A stretch of DNA of 42,566 bases, taken from contig JAQCEV010000013.1 of assembly GCA_027618515.1 (NCBI GenBank), positions 1 to 42,566 of the forward strand, given 5' to 3'. Shown here piece after piece: positions 35,992-42,566 of the stretch. A program made the translations under genes and the position numbers. This DNA is from Chloroflexota bacterium. GTDB taxonomy: Bacteria; Chloroflexota; Dehalococcoidia; Lucifugimonadales; Australimonadaceae. Under the pieces are notes generated by a model. The model saw nothing but the letters and a program-made list of their open reading frames with translations. It did not search any database and was not told the DNA's origin. Position 1 is the stretch's first letter; each line of letters begins with the position of its first letter.

Positions 35992-37302
35992 CTACAGCAG
36001 CGAACTGCCCTCGCTGATGGCCTCCAGCCTGGCTCTGATGTCTGCGAGGAACTTCCCAGCCTCCGCTCCATCGCACACGCGGTGATCGAACGTCATGCAC
36101 AGGTTCATCATCGACCGCACCGCGATCTGGTCGCCCTCGACCACCACCGGACGCTTGATGATCGCCTCTGTGGTCACGATCGCCGCCTGAGGGTGATTGA
36201 TGATCGGCGCCGAAACCACAGAACCCAGCGCGCCCGTATTGTTCAGCGTGAACGTCCCCCCCTGTACACCATCCAGCGTCAGCTTGCCATTCCGCGCAGC
36301 CTCGATCAGCGCATGAGCCCGCAAAGCCAGGTCTCGCACGCCCAAGCGTTCCGCGTTATGGATCACCGGCACCATCAAGCCTGCCTCCGTGGACACCGCG
36401 ATGCCCAGATTCACGTGATCGTTCAGCGCGATTCCCGTCTCTGCCCATCGACCGTTCAGAAGCGGATTCGCCATCAGCGCCTGCGCCACCGCGTACGCCG
36501 CGAACGGCAGATACGTCAGCGGCACTCCAGCGTCACGAGCGAACGCATCGCGCTGGGCAGCCCGGTACGCCACTAACCCCGTCACGTCCACCTCGAACAT
36601 GCTCCACGCCGCCGGTATCTCCCGCGCGCTACGCTCCATATGCGCCGCGATGATCTTCCGCAATGGTGTCAGCGCCATAACATTTCCGGCAGGCTCAGCA
36701 ACGGTCTCAGCAAGCTCGGGCGAGGCCGCAGGCCTGGCCGACCCAGACTCCACGAACGCCAGCACGTCTTCCTTCGTGATCCGCCCGCCAACCCCGGTGC
36801 CCAAAAGCAACGACGCGTCCACGCCATGCTGTTCCACCAGCCGCTTCACCAACGGCGACAGCCTCACCGGCTCACCGCCGCCAACTGGTCCCGTCGTCTT
36901 CGCTGCGTTCGCCGCGTCCTGCAACGCGTCAGGTCTCCCCTGCCCGCCTTCGCCCGAACCGGTCGGCCCCACGCTCCGCACCGAGTCCACGAACTCGAAG
37001 CTACTTGCGCTCGCCGGAGCCGCAGCCCTCGGCGCCTCTGCCTTTGGAGCGGCCTCGAGCACCTCGACATCCATCTCAGCGATAGCCTGCCCCATGGGCA
37101 CCGTGTCGCCCTCTGCGGCCAACGCCCTGATGAACGTGCCCGTGAACGGCGACGGCACCTCCATGTTCACCTTGTCCGTCATCACCTCGACCAGCGGGTC
37201 GTACTTGCGCACCTTCGCGCCCGGCTGCACCAGCCACTTGCTGATCACACCCTCCGTAACCGACTCGCCAACCTGAGGCAGCTCAATAATCGTCTTAGCC
37301 AT
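35992..37302 (-). CDS. 2-oxoacid dehydrogenase E2 (dihydrolipoyl acyltransferase)
   Basis: The 436-residue E2 has one lipoyl domain (1-80) with the lipoylated K44 (VMTDKVNMEV). An Ala/Pro-rich linker, a peripheral subunit-binding domain (about 150-190, PLVKRLVEQHGVDASLLLGTG) and a catalytic domain with H407-x3-D411-G (FDHRVCDG) follow. It transfers the acyl group to CoA and carries the dihydrolipoyl arm that E3 reoxidises. It lies 5 bp after E1 beta. The substrate class is branched-chain 2-oxoacid or acetoin/pyruvate; E1 alpha favours branched-chain. Confidence 0.94.
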   Translation of the reverse strand: MAKTIIELPQVGESVTEGVISKWLVQPGAKVRKYDPLVEVMTDKVNMEVPSPFTGTFIRALAAEGDTVPMGQAIAEMDVEVLEAAPKAEAPRAAAPASASSFEFVDSVRSVGPTGSGEGGQGRPDALQDAANAAKTTGPVGGGEPVRLSPLVKRLVEQHGVDASLLLGTGVGGRITKEDVLAFVESGSARPAASPELAETVAEPAGNVMALTPLRKIIAAHMERSAREIPAAWSMFEVDVTGLVAYRAAQRDAFARDAGVPLTYLPFAAYAVAQALMANPLLNGRWAETGIALNDHVNLGIAVSTEAGLMVPVIHNAERLGVRDLALRAHALIEAARNGKLTLDGVQGGTFTLNNTGALGSVVSAPIINHPQAAIVTTEAIIKRPVVVEGDQIAVRSMMNLCMTFDHRVCDGAEAGKFLADIRARLEAISEGSSLL

Positions 37303-37307
37303 CGCGT

Positions 37308-38291
37308 CTAATACTCCAGCAGGCGGCGCAACGCCGCCTCGATCTTGTCTGCCGTCGGCATGTACGCAGCCTCCAGCGTCGGTGCGAACGGCATCGCCGG
37401 GATATCCGGCCCCGCCACGCGCATCACCGGCGCGTCCAGGCTATCGAAGGCGTGTTCCGCGATGATCGCGCTCACCTCAGCACCAACGCCCAGCGACAGA
37501 TTGTCCTCGTGCACCACCAACGCCCTACTCGTCTTGCGAACCGACTCCAGCACCGTCTCACGATCGATCGGGCTCACCGTCCGCAGATCGACGACCTCCA
37601 CCTCGACACCTTCGCCTGCCAGCACCTCCGCCGCCTGCAACGAGTAATGCAACGTCAGACCGTACGTCACGATCGTCGCAGCATCGCCAGCGCGCTTGAT
37701 ATCCGCAACGCCGATAGGCACCACGTAATCGCCGTCAGGGACCTCGCCCCGAACCGCCCGGTACGTGCGCTTGTGCTCCAAGAACACCACCGGGTCATTC
37801 GACCGTATCGCCGCCTTCAGCAGCCCCTTCGCGTCGTACGGAGTCGCGGGCGTCACGACCTTCAGGCCAGGCGTGTGCGCGAAGTAGGCCTCAGGGCTCT
37901 GGGAGTGGAACAAACCACCCCTCACGTGGCCACCGTACGGCGACCGAACCACCATTGGCACATGCAATTTCCCGTTCGTGCCGTACCGGATGCGAGCGGC
38001 CTCGCCCACGATCTGGTTGAACACAGGGAACATGAAATCCCCGAACTGCACCTCAGCGATGGGCCGCATGCCCGCCATTGCCGCGCCGACCGCAACACCG
38101 GCGATCGCCGCCTCGGCGAGCGGAGTGTCGATCACCCGCTGCTCGCCGAACTCGTCTATGAATCCCTGCGTCGCCAGGAAGACCCCACCGCGACGCCCCA
38201 CATCCTCACCGAGGATGAACACCGACGCATCGCGCCGCATCTCCTCGCGCATCGCCTCGCGTACCGCTTCGATGACAGTCATGATTGCCAT
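37308..38291 (-). CDS. 2-oxoacid dehydrogenase E1 component, beta subunit
   Basis: The 327-residue subunit is full length. It shows FILGEDVGRRGGVF, RVIDTPLAEAAIAGVAVGAAMAG and VRSPYGGHVRGGLFHSQSPEA, all typical of the thiamine diphosphate-dependent E1 beta chain, and a C-terminal transketolase domain (LRTVSPIDRETV). It forms the E1 heterotetramer with the alpha chain. Its ATG shares one base with the alpha stop (TAATG), implying translational coupling. Confidence 0.94.
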   Translation of the reverse strand: MAIMTVIEAVREAMREEMRRDASVFILGEDVGRRGGVFLATQGFIDEFGEQRVIDTPLAEAAIAGVAVGAAMAGMRPIAEVQFGDFMFPVFNQIVGEAARIRYGTNGKLHVPMVVRSPYGGHVRGGLFHSQSPEAYFAHTPGLKVVTPATPYDAKGLLKAAIRSNDPVVFLEHKRTYRAVRGEVPDGDYVVPIGVADIKRAGDAATIVTYGLTLHYSLQAAEVLAGEGVEVEVVDLRTVSPIDRETVLESVRKTSRALVVHEDNLSLGVGAEVSAIIAEHAFDSLDAPVMRVAGPDIPAMPFAPTLEAAYMPTADKIEAALRRLLEY

Positions 38292-39298
38292 TACCCCACC
38301 TCCTCGAAGACACGTTCCAGCACGTCATCGTCGGGTGGGAATGGCGCAGCCTCCGCAGCGTCCGTCGCCGCATCGACCTCACGTCTTGCCGACTCACGAA
38401 GCTCTGCATCACGTTCGTCGGTCATCAGGCCAGCGCTCTGGAGGAGAGCCTTCAGCTTCGCCAGCGGATCCCGCTTGCGAGCCTCGTCGATCTCCTCTTT
38501 GGCACGGTAAACCGAGTCATCATCGTCGCTCGTATGCGGCAGGTACCGCTCCACGTCCAGCTCCACCAGACTCGGTCCCTCGCCACGCGCAGCACGTTCG
38601 ACCGCCTCAGCGCACGCCGCGTACGACGCCACCACGTCCGTGCCGTCCACCGTCACGCCCGGCATGCCGTAGCCAACCGCCCTTGAGGACACTTCCGTCA
38701 CGTTCATCTGCCGATGTTGTGGCACTGAGATTGCGTACTTGTTGTTCTCAACGATGAACACCACGGGCAGCTTCATCACCGACGCGAAGTTCATCGCCTC
38801 GTGAACCTCACCCTGGCTGGTCGCCCCGTCGCCCATGTACGCCGCAACCACCGTCGGTTCGCCGCGCATCTTCGCGGCCAGCGCCCAGCCCACCGCATGC
38901 GAGATGTGCGTCGCAACAACGTTCGAGATATTGATGACCTTCCGGTCCGGGATCGCTCCATGCTGCGGGAACTGCCGCGCCCCGCTCATCGGCTCGCCCT
39001 CTTTCGCCAGGAAGCCAAGCAGCGCCTCCGTCGGCGTCAGGCCCTGCGAAACAGTCACCGCCAAGTCGCGGTAGTAGGTGAAGCAGAAGTAGTCCTTCGC
39101 GTGATGCCGCAGCGCCCACACCGAGGCCAACTGCGCCGCCTCGTGGCCCTGGGAAGACGCCACGATCGCCGCCTTACCCTGCCGGTTCATCGCCCAGATA
39201 CGCTCGTCCAGCGTCCGGATGAGAACCATGTTCGCGTAGATATCTACCAGGTCTTCCGCGTTCAAACCACTCGGGAGGTCGTTCATCGTTTGGGTCAT
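38291..39298 (-). CDS. 2-oxoacid dehydrogenase E1 component, alpha subunit (branched-chain type)
   Basis: The 335-residue subunit carries the ThDP motif GDGATSQGEVHEAMNFASVMKL...ENN. It also has RYLPHTSDDDDSVYR, which matches the loop of branched-chain E1 alpha (HHSTSDDSSAYR-type), so branched-chain 2-oxoacids are the best guess. ATG 39298 is chosen from several unsupported starts; a TTG at 39322 and an ATG at 39286 are alternatives and none has a good ribosome-binding site. Only 48 bp separate it from the upstream selenocysteine AhpD-like gene, so translation may depend on that gene. Confidence 0.92.
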   Translation of the reverse strand: MTQTMNDLPSGLNAEDLVDIYANMVLIRTLDERIWAMNRQGKAAIVASSQGHEAAQLASVWALRHHAKDYFCFTYYRDLAVTVSQGLTPTEALLGFLAKEGEPMSGARQFPQHGAIPDRKVINISNVVATHISHAVGWALAAKMRGEPTVVAAYMGDGATSQGEVHEAMNFASVMKLPVVFIVENNKYAISVPQHRQMNVTEVSSRAVGYGMPGVTVDGTDVVASYAACAEAVERAARGEGPSLVELDVERYLPHTSDDDDSVYRAKEEIDEARKRDPLAKLKALLQSAGLMTDERDAELRESARREVDAATDAAEAAPFPPDDDVLERVFEEVG

Positions 39299-39346
39299 GA
39301 TGCTGGCATTATCAACCGCCAACGCCCGGCGCTCAACCGCTGCTCG

Positions 39347-39931
39347 CTAGTGCAGGTTGTCCGCCGCCTGCGCAGCCTGCCCCTGAACCCATGGCAACGC
39401 GCACGACTCCCCGGACTCCACCCCGAACACCGGATTGAACTTGCTCCTGAAGTTCTCCAACGCTATCACCGCCGCAAGCTCCACCAACTCCTCGTGGCTG
39501 AAAACCTTCGCCAATCGCTTGAAGAACGCGTCGCTCACCTTCCGGCCCGTGTACGTCATCCGATCCGCTAGCTCCAACGCCAGACGCTCGCGACCGTCGA
39601 ACAAGCCGCTGTGCCGCCAATCGGCAAGCGCCTCTATCTTCCCGTCCTCAGATCCGCTGCGCGCCGCACCCGACGCGTTGATGTCAATTCAGAAAGGGCA
39701 CCCGTTGATCAGCGCCGCCCGCAGCGACGCCAGGTTCTTCAGTTCACCCGACAGCAGCCCCGACTCATCGATCCCCGCCGCCAGCGCCCGATGCCCCCTG
39801 AATATCGACGGACGCAACGCGTAGATCGGCGTGTTCGGCTGCGGAGCGCCCCGTGACGCCTCCTGCGCCTCCCAAACGCCCCTCACGTCCTCCGGCAAGT
39901 CCTCTTTCCGTGCTCCCGTGATACGTGCCAT
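39347..39931 (-). CDS. Selenocysteine AhpD/carboxymuconolactone decarboxylase-like protein
   Basis: A single frame from ATG 39931 (aggag, 9 nt spacing) to 39347 is broken only by UGA at 39691-39689. Read through, it gives 194 residues with N-G-C78-P-F-U81-I-D-I-N. AhpD-type proteins here have C-x-x-C, the redox pair that reduces peroxiredoxin. Family sequence continues after the UGA (ADWRHSGLFDGRERLALELADRMT, then the ELVELAAVIALENF helix), so the downstream part is not random. It is the first gene before E1 alpha, E1 beta and E2. AhpD of mycobacteria takes electrons from lipoyl-E2, so a link to this complex is plausible. The alternative is a nonsense mutation or sequencing error. Confidence 0.92.
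39660..39691 (-). promoter_or_regulatory. UGA(Sec) codon with SECIS-like hairpin
   Basis: UGA occupies plus-strand 39689-39691. On the minus strand a 6-bp stem follows: 39677-39672 (cgcgtc) pairs with 39665-39660 (ggcgcg, one U-G) around the loop GGGUGC at 39671-39666. An inner G-C pair may reduce the loop to GGUG. The GGU lies 19-21 nt after the UGA, the same distance as the loop GGU in E. coli fdhF. This supports selenocysteine insertion. Confidence 0.82.
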
Positions 39932-39999
39932 GCGTCCATGCTCCTGTCGACAAAGGTGGGCGCGAAGCATACCCGATACAATGGCTCGCCGGAGGCCCC

Positions 40000-41181
40000 A
40001 TGACACTCGAAGCACCCCACGACGTGATGGTCCGGTTCCACGAGATCGCCCTCAAAGGCAAGAACCGCCCCGTCTTCATCCGCCAACTCGTAGACAACAT
40101 CCGTCGTGCCACCATAGGTATCGGCGTCAAGCAAGTCTGGGCCGGGCGCATGTTCGTGCGCATAAGCCTCGAAGAGACCGCCGACATGAACGTTGTGCGC
40201 GAACGCGTCAGCCGCGTCTTCGGCGCAGTGAAGTTCGCGCCGTCCTACCGCACCGAACTCGACTACGACGCCATCGCCGAAACCGTCTCCGCCATCGCCG
40301 CTGATCGCTCCTTCGAATCGTTCCGCATCTCAGCGCACCGCGCCGACAAAGCGTTCCCCATGACCTCCTACGAGCTCAACGTCAAACTCGGCGAAATGGT
40401 CAACATCCAGACCGGTGCCCGCGTCGACCTCAAGAACCCTGACCTCGACATCCGCGTCGACCTCATGCCCCGCGAAGCCTTCATCTGGGCCGACGAGTAC
40501 CCGGCAGATGGCGGCCTCCCTGTCGGCACTGGCGGACGCGTCGCCGTCCTCATGTCTGGCGGCATCGACTCCCCCGTCGCCACCTGGCGCATGATGCGCC
40601 GTGGCTGCCGAGCGACCCTGGTCCATTTCCACAGCTTCCCCCTCGTTGAAGGCCGCTCCCGAGAGAAAGCCCAAGAACTCGCCGAGCTCCTCAACGTCTA
40701 CCAGTACGACACCCGCCTCTACCTCGTACCCTTCGCCGACATCCAACAACGCGTCATCCTCACCGTCCCCGGCCCCCTGCGCGTCGTCGCCTACCGTCGC
40801 TTCATGATCCGCATCGCCGAAGCCATCGGCCGTCGTGAAGGCGCCAAAGCCCTCGTCACCGGCGAAAGCCTCGGGCAGGTCAGCTCCCAAACCCTCCAGA
40901 ACATGGCCACCGTCGGCGAAGTCGCCACCATGCCCGTCCTCCGTCCCCTCGTCGGCATGGACAAGCAAGAAATCATCGAGCAAGCCGAGCACATTGGCAC
41001 CTTCGAGACCTCCATCCTCCCCGACGAAGACTGCTGCACCCTATTTGTCCCCAAATCCCCCAACACCGCCGTCCACTCTGAGCAAATCACCGTCTTCGAA
41101 GACGACATGGACATCCCCCAAATGGTCGCCGACGCCGTCCGCGACGCCGAACTCTTCGAATACCACATGCCCACCGCCTAG
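40000..41181 (+). CDS. thiI: tRNA 4-thiouridine synthase (ThiI), rhodanese-free form
   Basis: The 393-residue enzyme has an N-terminal ferredoxin-like/THUMP region (about 1-165, HEIALKGKNRPVF and NVKLGEMVNIQTGARVDLKNPD). A PP-loop ATPase domain follows with S186-G-G-I-D-S-P (VLMSGGIDSPVATW). It activates U8 of tRNA for thiolation and can supply sulfur for thiamine. There is no C-terminal rhodanese domain, so persulfide sulfur must come from elsewhere; EDCCTLFVPKSPNT is typical of that form. ATG 40000 follows ggagg. It is divergent from the selenocysteine gene with a 68-bp shared upstream region. Confidence 0.93.
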   Translation: MTLEAPHDVMVRFHEIALKGKNRPVFIRQLVDNIRRATIGIGVKQVWAGRMFVRISLEETADMNVVRERVSRVFGAVKFAPSYRTELDYDAIAETVSAIAADRSFESFRISAHRADKAFPMTSYELNVKLGEMVNIQTGARVDLKNPDLDIRVDLMPREAFIWADEYPADGGLPVGTGGRVAVLMSGGIDSPVATWRMMRRGCRATLVHFHSFPLVEGRSREKAQELAELLNVYQYDTRLYLVPFADIQQRVILTVPGPLRVVAYRRFMIRIAEAIGRREGAKALVTGESLGQVSSQTLQNMATVGEVATMPVLRPLVGMDKQEIIEQAEHIGTFETSILPDEDCCTLFVPKSPNTAVHSEQITVFEDDMDIPQMVADAVRDAELFEYHMPTA

Positions 41182-41214
41182 GTCAGGGATACCCCAGGCC
41201 CGCACGCCCCCAAC

Positions 41215-42030
41215 CTACACCGCCACCGTCTGCCCCCCATCCACCACCAGCGCATGCCCCGTGATGAATGACGACTCCTCAGACGCCAAGAACAACACCG
41301 GGTAAGCCACCTCCTCAGCGCGACCCAACCTGTGCAAACCCTTCACGGCGTCGCCCGCAGACTCACGTCCCTCCAGCGGCACTGGCCGCGAGCGCGGAGG
41401 AACCTCCCTCACCCGCGCCGTATCGATCGGCCCAGGGCACACGCAATTCACCCTGATCTCGGGGCCGTAGTCGAACGAAAGCTGCCGAGTCAGGTTGATC
41501 AACCCCGCCTTCGTTGCGCAGTACGCCGGGTAATTCCGAACCCCCAGCAAGCCCAGGCTCGACGCTGTGATCACCACGTTCCCATGCCCCTGCTCCAAGA
41601 AGACCGGCAACGCCGCCTTCAACCCACGGTAAACGCTGTAAAGATTCGTCTCGATCACATGCGTCCACTGTTCCTCGGATGTCTCGTGGATCGGCGCACG
41701 CACCCCCGTTCCCGCGTTCAGGAACAACACATCCAGCCCGCCGAACTGATCGACCGCCCTCGCCACCATCTCCTCGCACGTCTCGTTAGCCGACGCATCA
41801 CCCAGGATGAACGCCGCCTGCCCGCCGTCGCCCTCGATCAGCCGATCCACCCGCGGATCGCCCCGCTCATCGCGATCCACGCACACCACGCTCGCCCCCT
41901 CACGCGCGAACAACCGAGCCGTCGCGCGGCCGATCCCGCTATCGGCGGCAGTCACCACCGCAACTTTCCCCTCCAGCCTCCCCAAACCCAGCCCCAAACC
42001 TGGATGTTCATCATTCACTGAAGTCGTCAT
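41215..42030 (-). CDS. Short-chain dehydrogenase/reductase
   Basis: The 271-residue SDR has the cofactor motif T27-A-A-D-S-G-I-G34, an acidic VDRDE after strand 2 (favouring NAD), LNAGTG, the catalytic set S157 or S158, Y170 and K174 (AYCATK), and VNCVCPGPIDT. The C terminus SSFITGHALVVDGGQTV is typical. It uses NAD(H) to oxidise or reduce an alcohol/ketone; the substrate is unknown. ATG 42030 follows aggag. It is convergent with thiI. Confidence 0.92.
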   Translation of the reverse strand: MTTSVNDEHPGLGLGLGRLEGKVAVVTAADSGIGRATARLFAREGASVVCVDRDERGDPRVDRLIEGDGGQAAFILGDASANETCEEMVARAVDQFGGLDVLFLNAGTGVRAPIHETSEEQWTHVIETNLYSVYRGLKAALPVFLEQGHGNVVITASSLGLLGVRNYPAYCATKAGLINLTRQLSFDYGPEIRVNCVCPGPIDTARVREVPPRSRPVPLEGRESAGDAVKGLHRLGRAEEVAYPVLFLASEESSFITGHALVVDGGQTVAV

Positions 42031-42154
42031 GCATCACACTCCTCACGCGGTATCCGCGCAGTCTACACAGCGCCAACCTCCCGGCCCCCAAAACCCACAA
42101 GCCCGGCCTCACCGCTCCCACGCCCCCGGCACTCACACCGTAACGCGGTTGTAA

Positions 42155-42320
42155 CTTGAGCGCGGCGCCAACGAAGTCGAGGGCCTCTCACGTTCCCTGC
42201 TCCCGTCCGACCGCAGCCAACGCGCTCGCACCCACGCGCCGTTGTTCCTTGAGCGCAGCGCCAGCGGAGTCGAAAGGCCTCTCACGTTCCCTGCTCCCAT
42301 GCGACCGCAGCCAACGCGCT
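42155..42320. repeat. Two-copy ~72-bp direct repeat, 93-bp period
   Basis: 42155-42226 and 42248-42320 are near-identical copies starting cttgagcgc and ending cagccaacgcgct. They differ by a few substitutions and one inserted base. The core gagcgcagcg..gaagtcga resembles dispersed intergenic repeats of many high-GC genomes. It lies in the 395-bp gap between the SDR gene and the ion-channel gene. Confidence 0.8.
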
Positions 42321-42351
42321 GCCCGACCCAACGCCCCCCATCCGGCCTCCT

Positions 42352-42382
42352 CGCCCTCTGGGAGAGGACTGAGGAGAGGGCG
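42352..42382. repeat. Palindromic REP-like element
   Basis: 42352-42359 (cgccctct) pairs with 42375-42382 (agagggcg) around a purine-rich loop. The minus-strand translation reads LSPLPEGEEAGWG, the spurious peptide commonly produced by a widespread bacterial intergenic repeat. It was probably spread as a REP-like element, not as a gene. Confidence 0.5.
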
Positions 42383-42425
42383 CCCCCTCACGCCCCCAAC
42401 AAACAGCTGAGCTAAACTCCGCCCC

Positions 42426-42566
42426 GTGAACAGACTCAGGCAACGGCTAGGCATCCAGACAGCAATCGCAACAACCTCCGTTGCGCTGCTCATAGCCATC
42501 GGCACCGCCGCCTTCCATGCCCTAGAAGACTGGACCTGGATCCAGTCCTTCTACTTCACCGTCGTC
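42426..42566 (+). CDS. Ion-channel-like membrane protein, 5' part only
   Basis: GTG 42426 opens a frame running off the window, giving 47 residues. A basic N terminus and one membrane helix (TSVALLIAIGTAAFHAL) are followed by EDWTWIQSFYFTVV, which matches the pore-helix entry of two-transmembrane potassium-channel-type domains just before the selectivity filter. The filter itself lies outside the window. TAAACT at 42414-42419 sits just 6 bp before the start, so the mRNA may be leaderless. No ribosome-binding site is seen. Confidence 0.6.
   Translation, partial: MNRLRQRLGIQTAIATTSVALLIAIGTAAFHALEDWTWIQSFYFTVV

Noticed and set aside
39347-39604. Independent 85-residue gene downstream of a truncated AhpD-like gene
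   Set aside because: It is in frame with the upstream part and continues the same family domain. The apparent start is a TTG inside the domain.
42188-42505. Minus-strand 105-residue protein
   Set aside because: It is a translation of the repeat units and the REP-like palindrome, and overlaps the start of the channel gene.

Overview
The window is about 42.6 kb of GC-rich bacterial DNA. Gene content suggests a Chloroflexota lineage of the SAR202/Dehalococcoidia kind: several amidohydrolase-2 paralogues, a CoxL-type molybdenum hydroxylase, a peptide-type ABC importer, small response-regulator clusters and a class A RNase P RNA. That placement is inference, with no marker gene to prove it. No prophage, insertion sequence, CRISPR array, rRNA or tRNA was recognised.

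The most important observation is two genes interrupted by one in-frame UGA each, at positions where their families carry a redox cysteine. The first (4979..6004, + strand) is a peroxiredoxin-like protein with a U-P-F-C motif fused to a DsbD-alpha-like domain. The second (39347..39931, - strand) is an AhpD/carboxymuconolactone-decarboxylase-like protein with C-P-F-U. Each UGA is followed at about 20 nt by a hairpin with a G/GU-containing loop, as in a bacterial SECIS. UGA is a normal stop in other genes here, so recoding to selenocysteine is the simplest reading. The second gene heads an operon for a lipoyl-dependent 2-oxoacid dehydrogenase (E1 alpha, E1 beta, E2), with lipB downstream. This arrangement recalls the mycobacterial E2-AhpD-AhpC electron relay and suggests a selenium version of it.

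Layout. 1-6.6 kb (+): a saccharopine-dehydrogenase-like oxidoreductase, then an apparent operon of gentisate-dioxygenase-like bicupin, metal amidohydrolase, dienelactone hydrolase, selenocysteine redoxin and VOC protein, ending in a strong hairpin. A small minus-strand gene lies inside the upstream gap. 6.7-13.6 kb: a signalling island with two OmpR-type regulators, two receiver-only proteins, one degenerate receiver and two hybrid-free histidine kinases. 13.7-17.4 kb (+): a GldA/GldF/GldG/DUF4340-like ABC-2 system. 17.7-25.3 kb (+): an amidohydrolase followed by a complete Dpp/Opp-type importer with an extra SurA-N-like membrane protein. 25.3-30.2 kb (-): two more amidohydrolases and a lone CoxL-type subunit.

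30.6-39.9 kb (-): RNase P RNA, a serine-recombinase-like protein that has lost its catalytic residues, a C4 zinc-ribbon coiled-coil protein, LipB, a stand-alone AICAR transformylase, a coiled-coil membrane protein, E2, E1 beta, E1 alpha and the selenocysteine AhpD-like protein. 40.0-42.6 kb: ThiI (+), an SDR oxidoreductase (-), a repeat-rich gap, and the start of an ion-channel gene cut by the window edge. Both window ends carry short tandem intergenic repeats.
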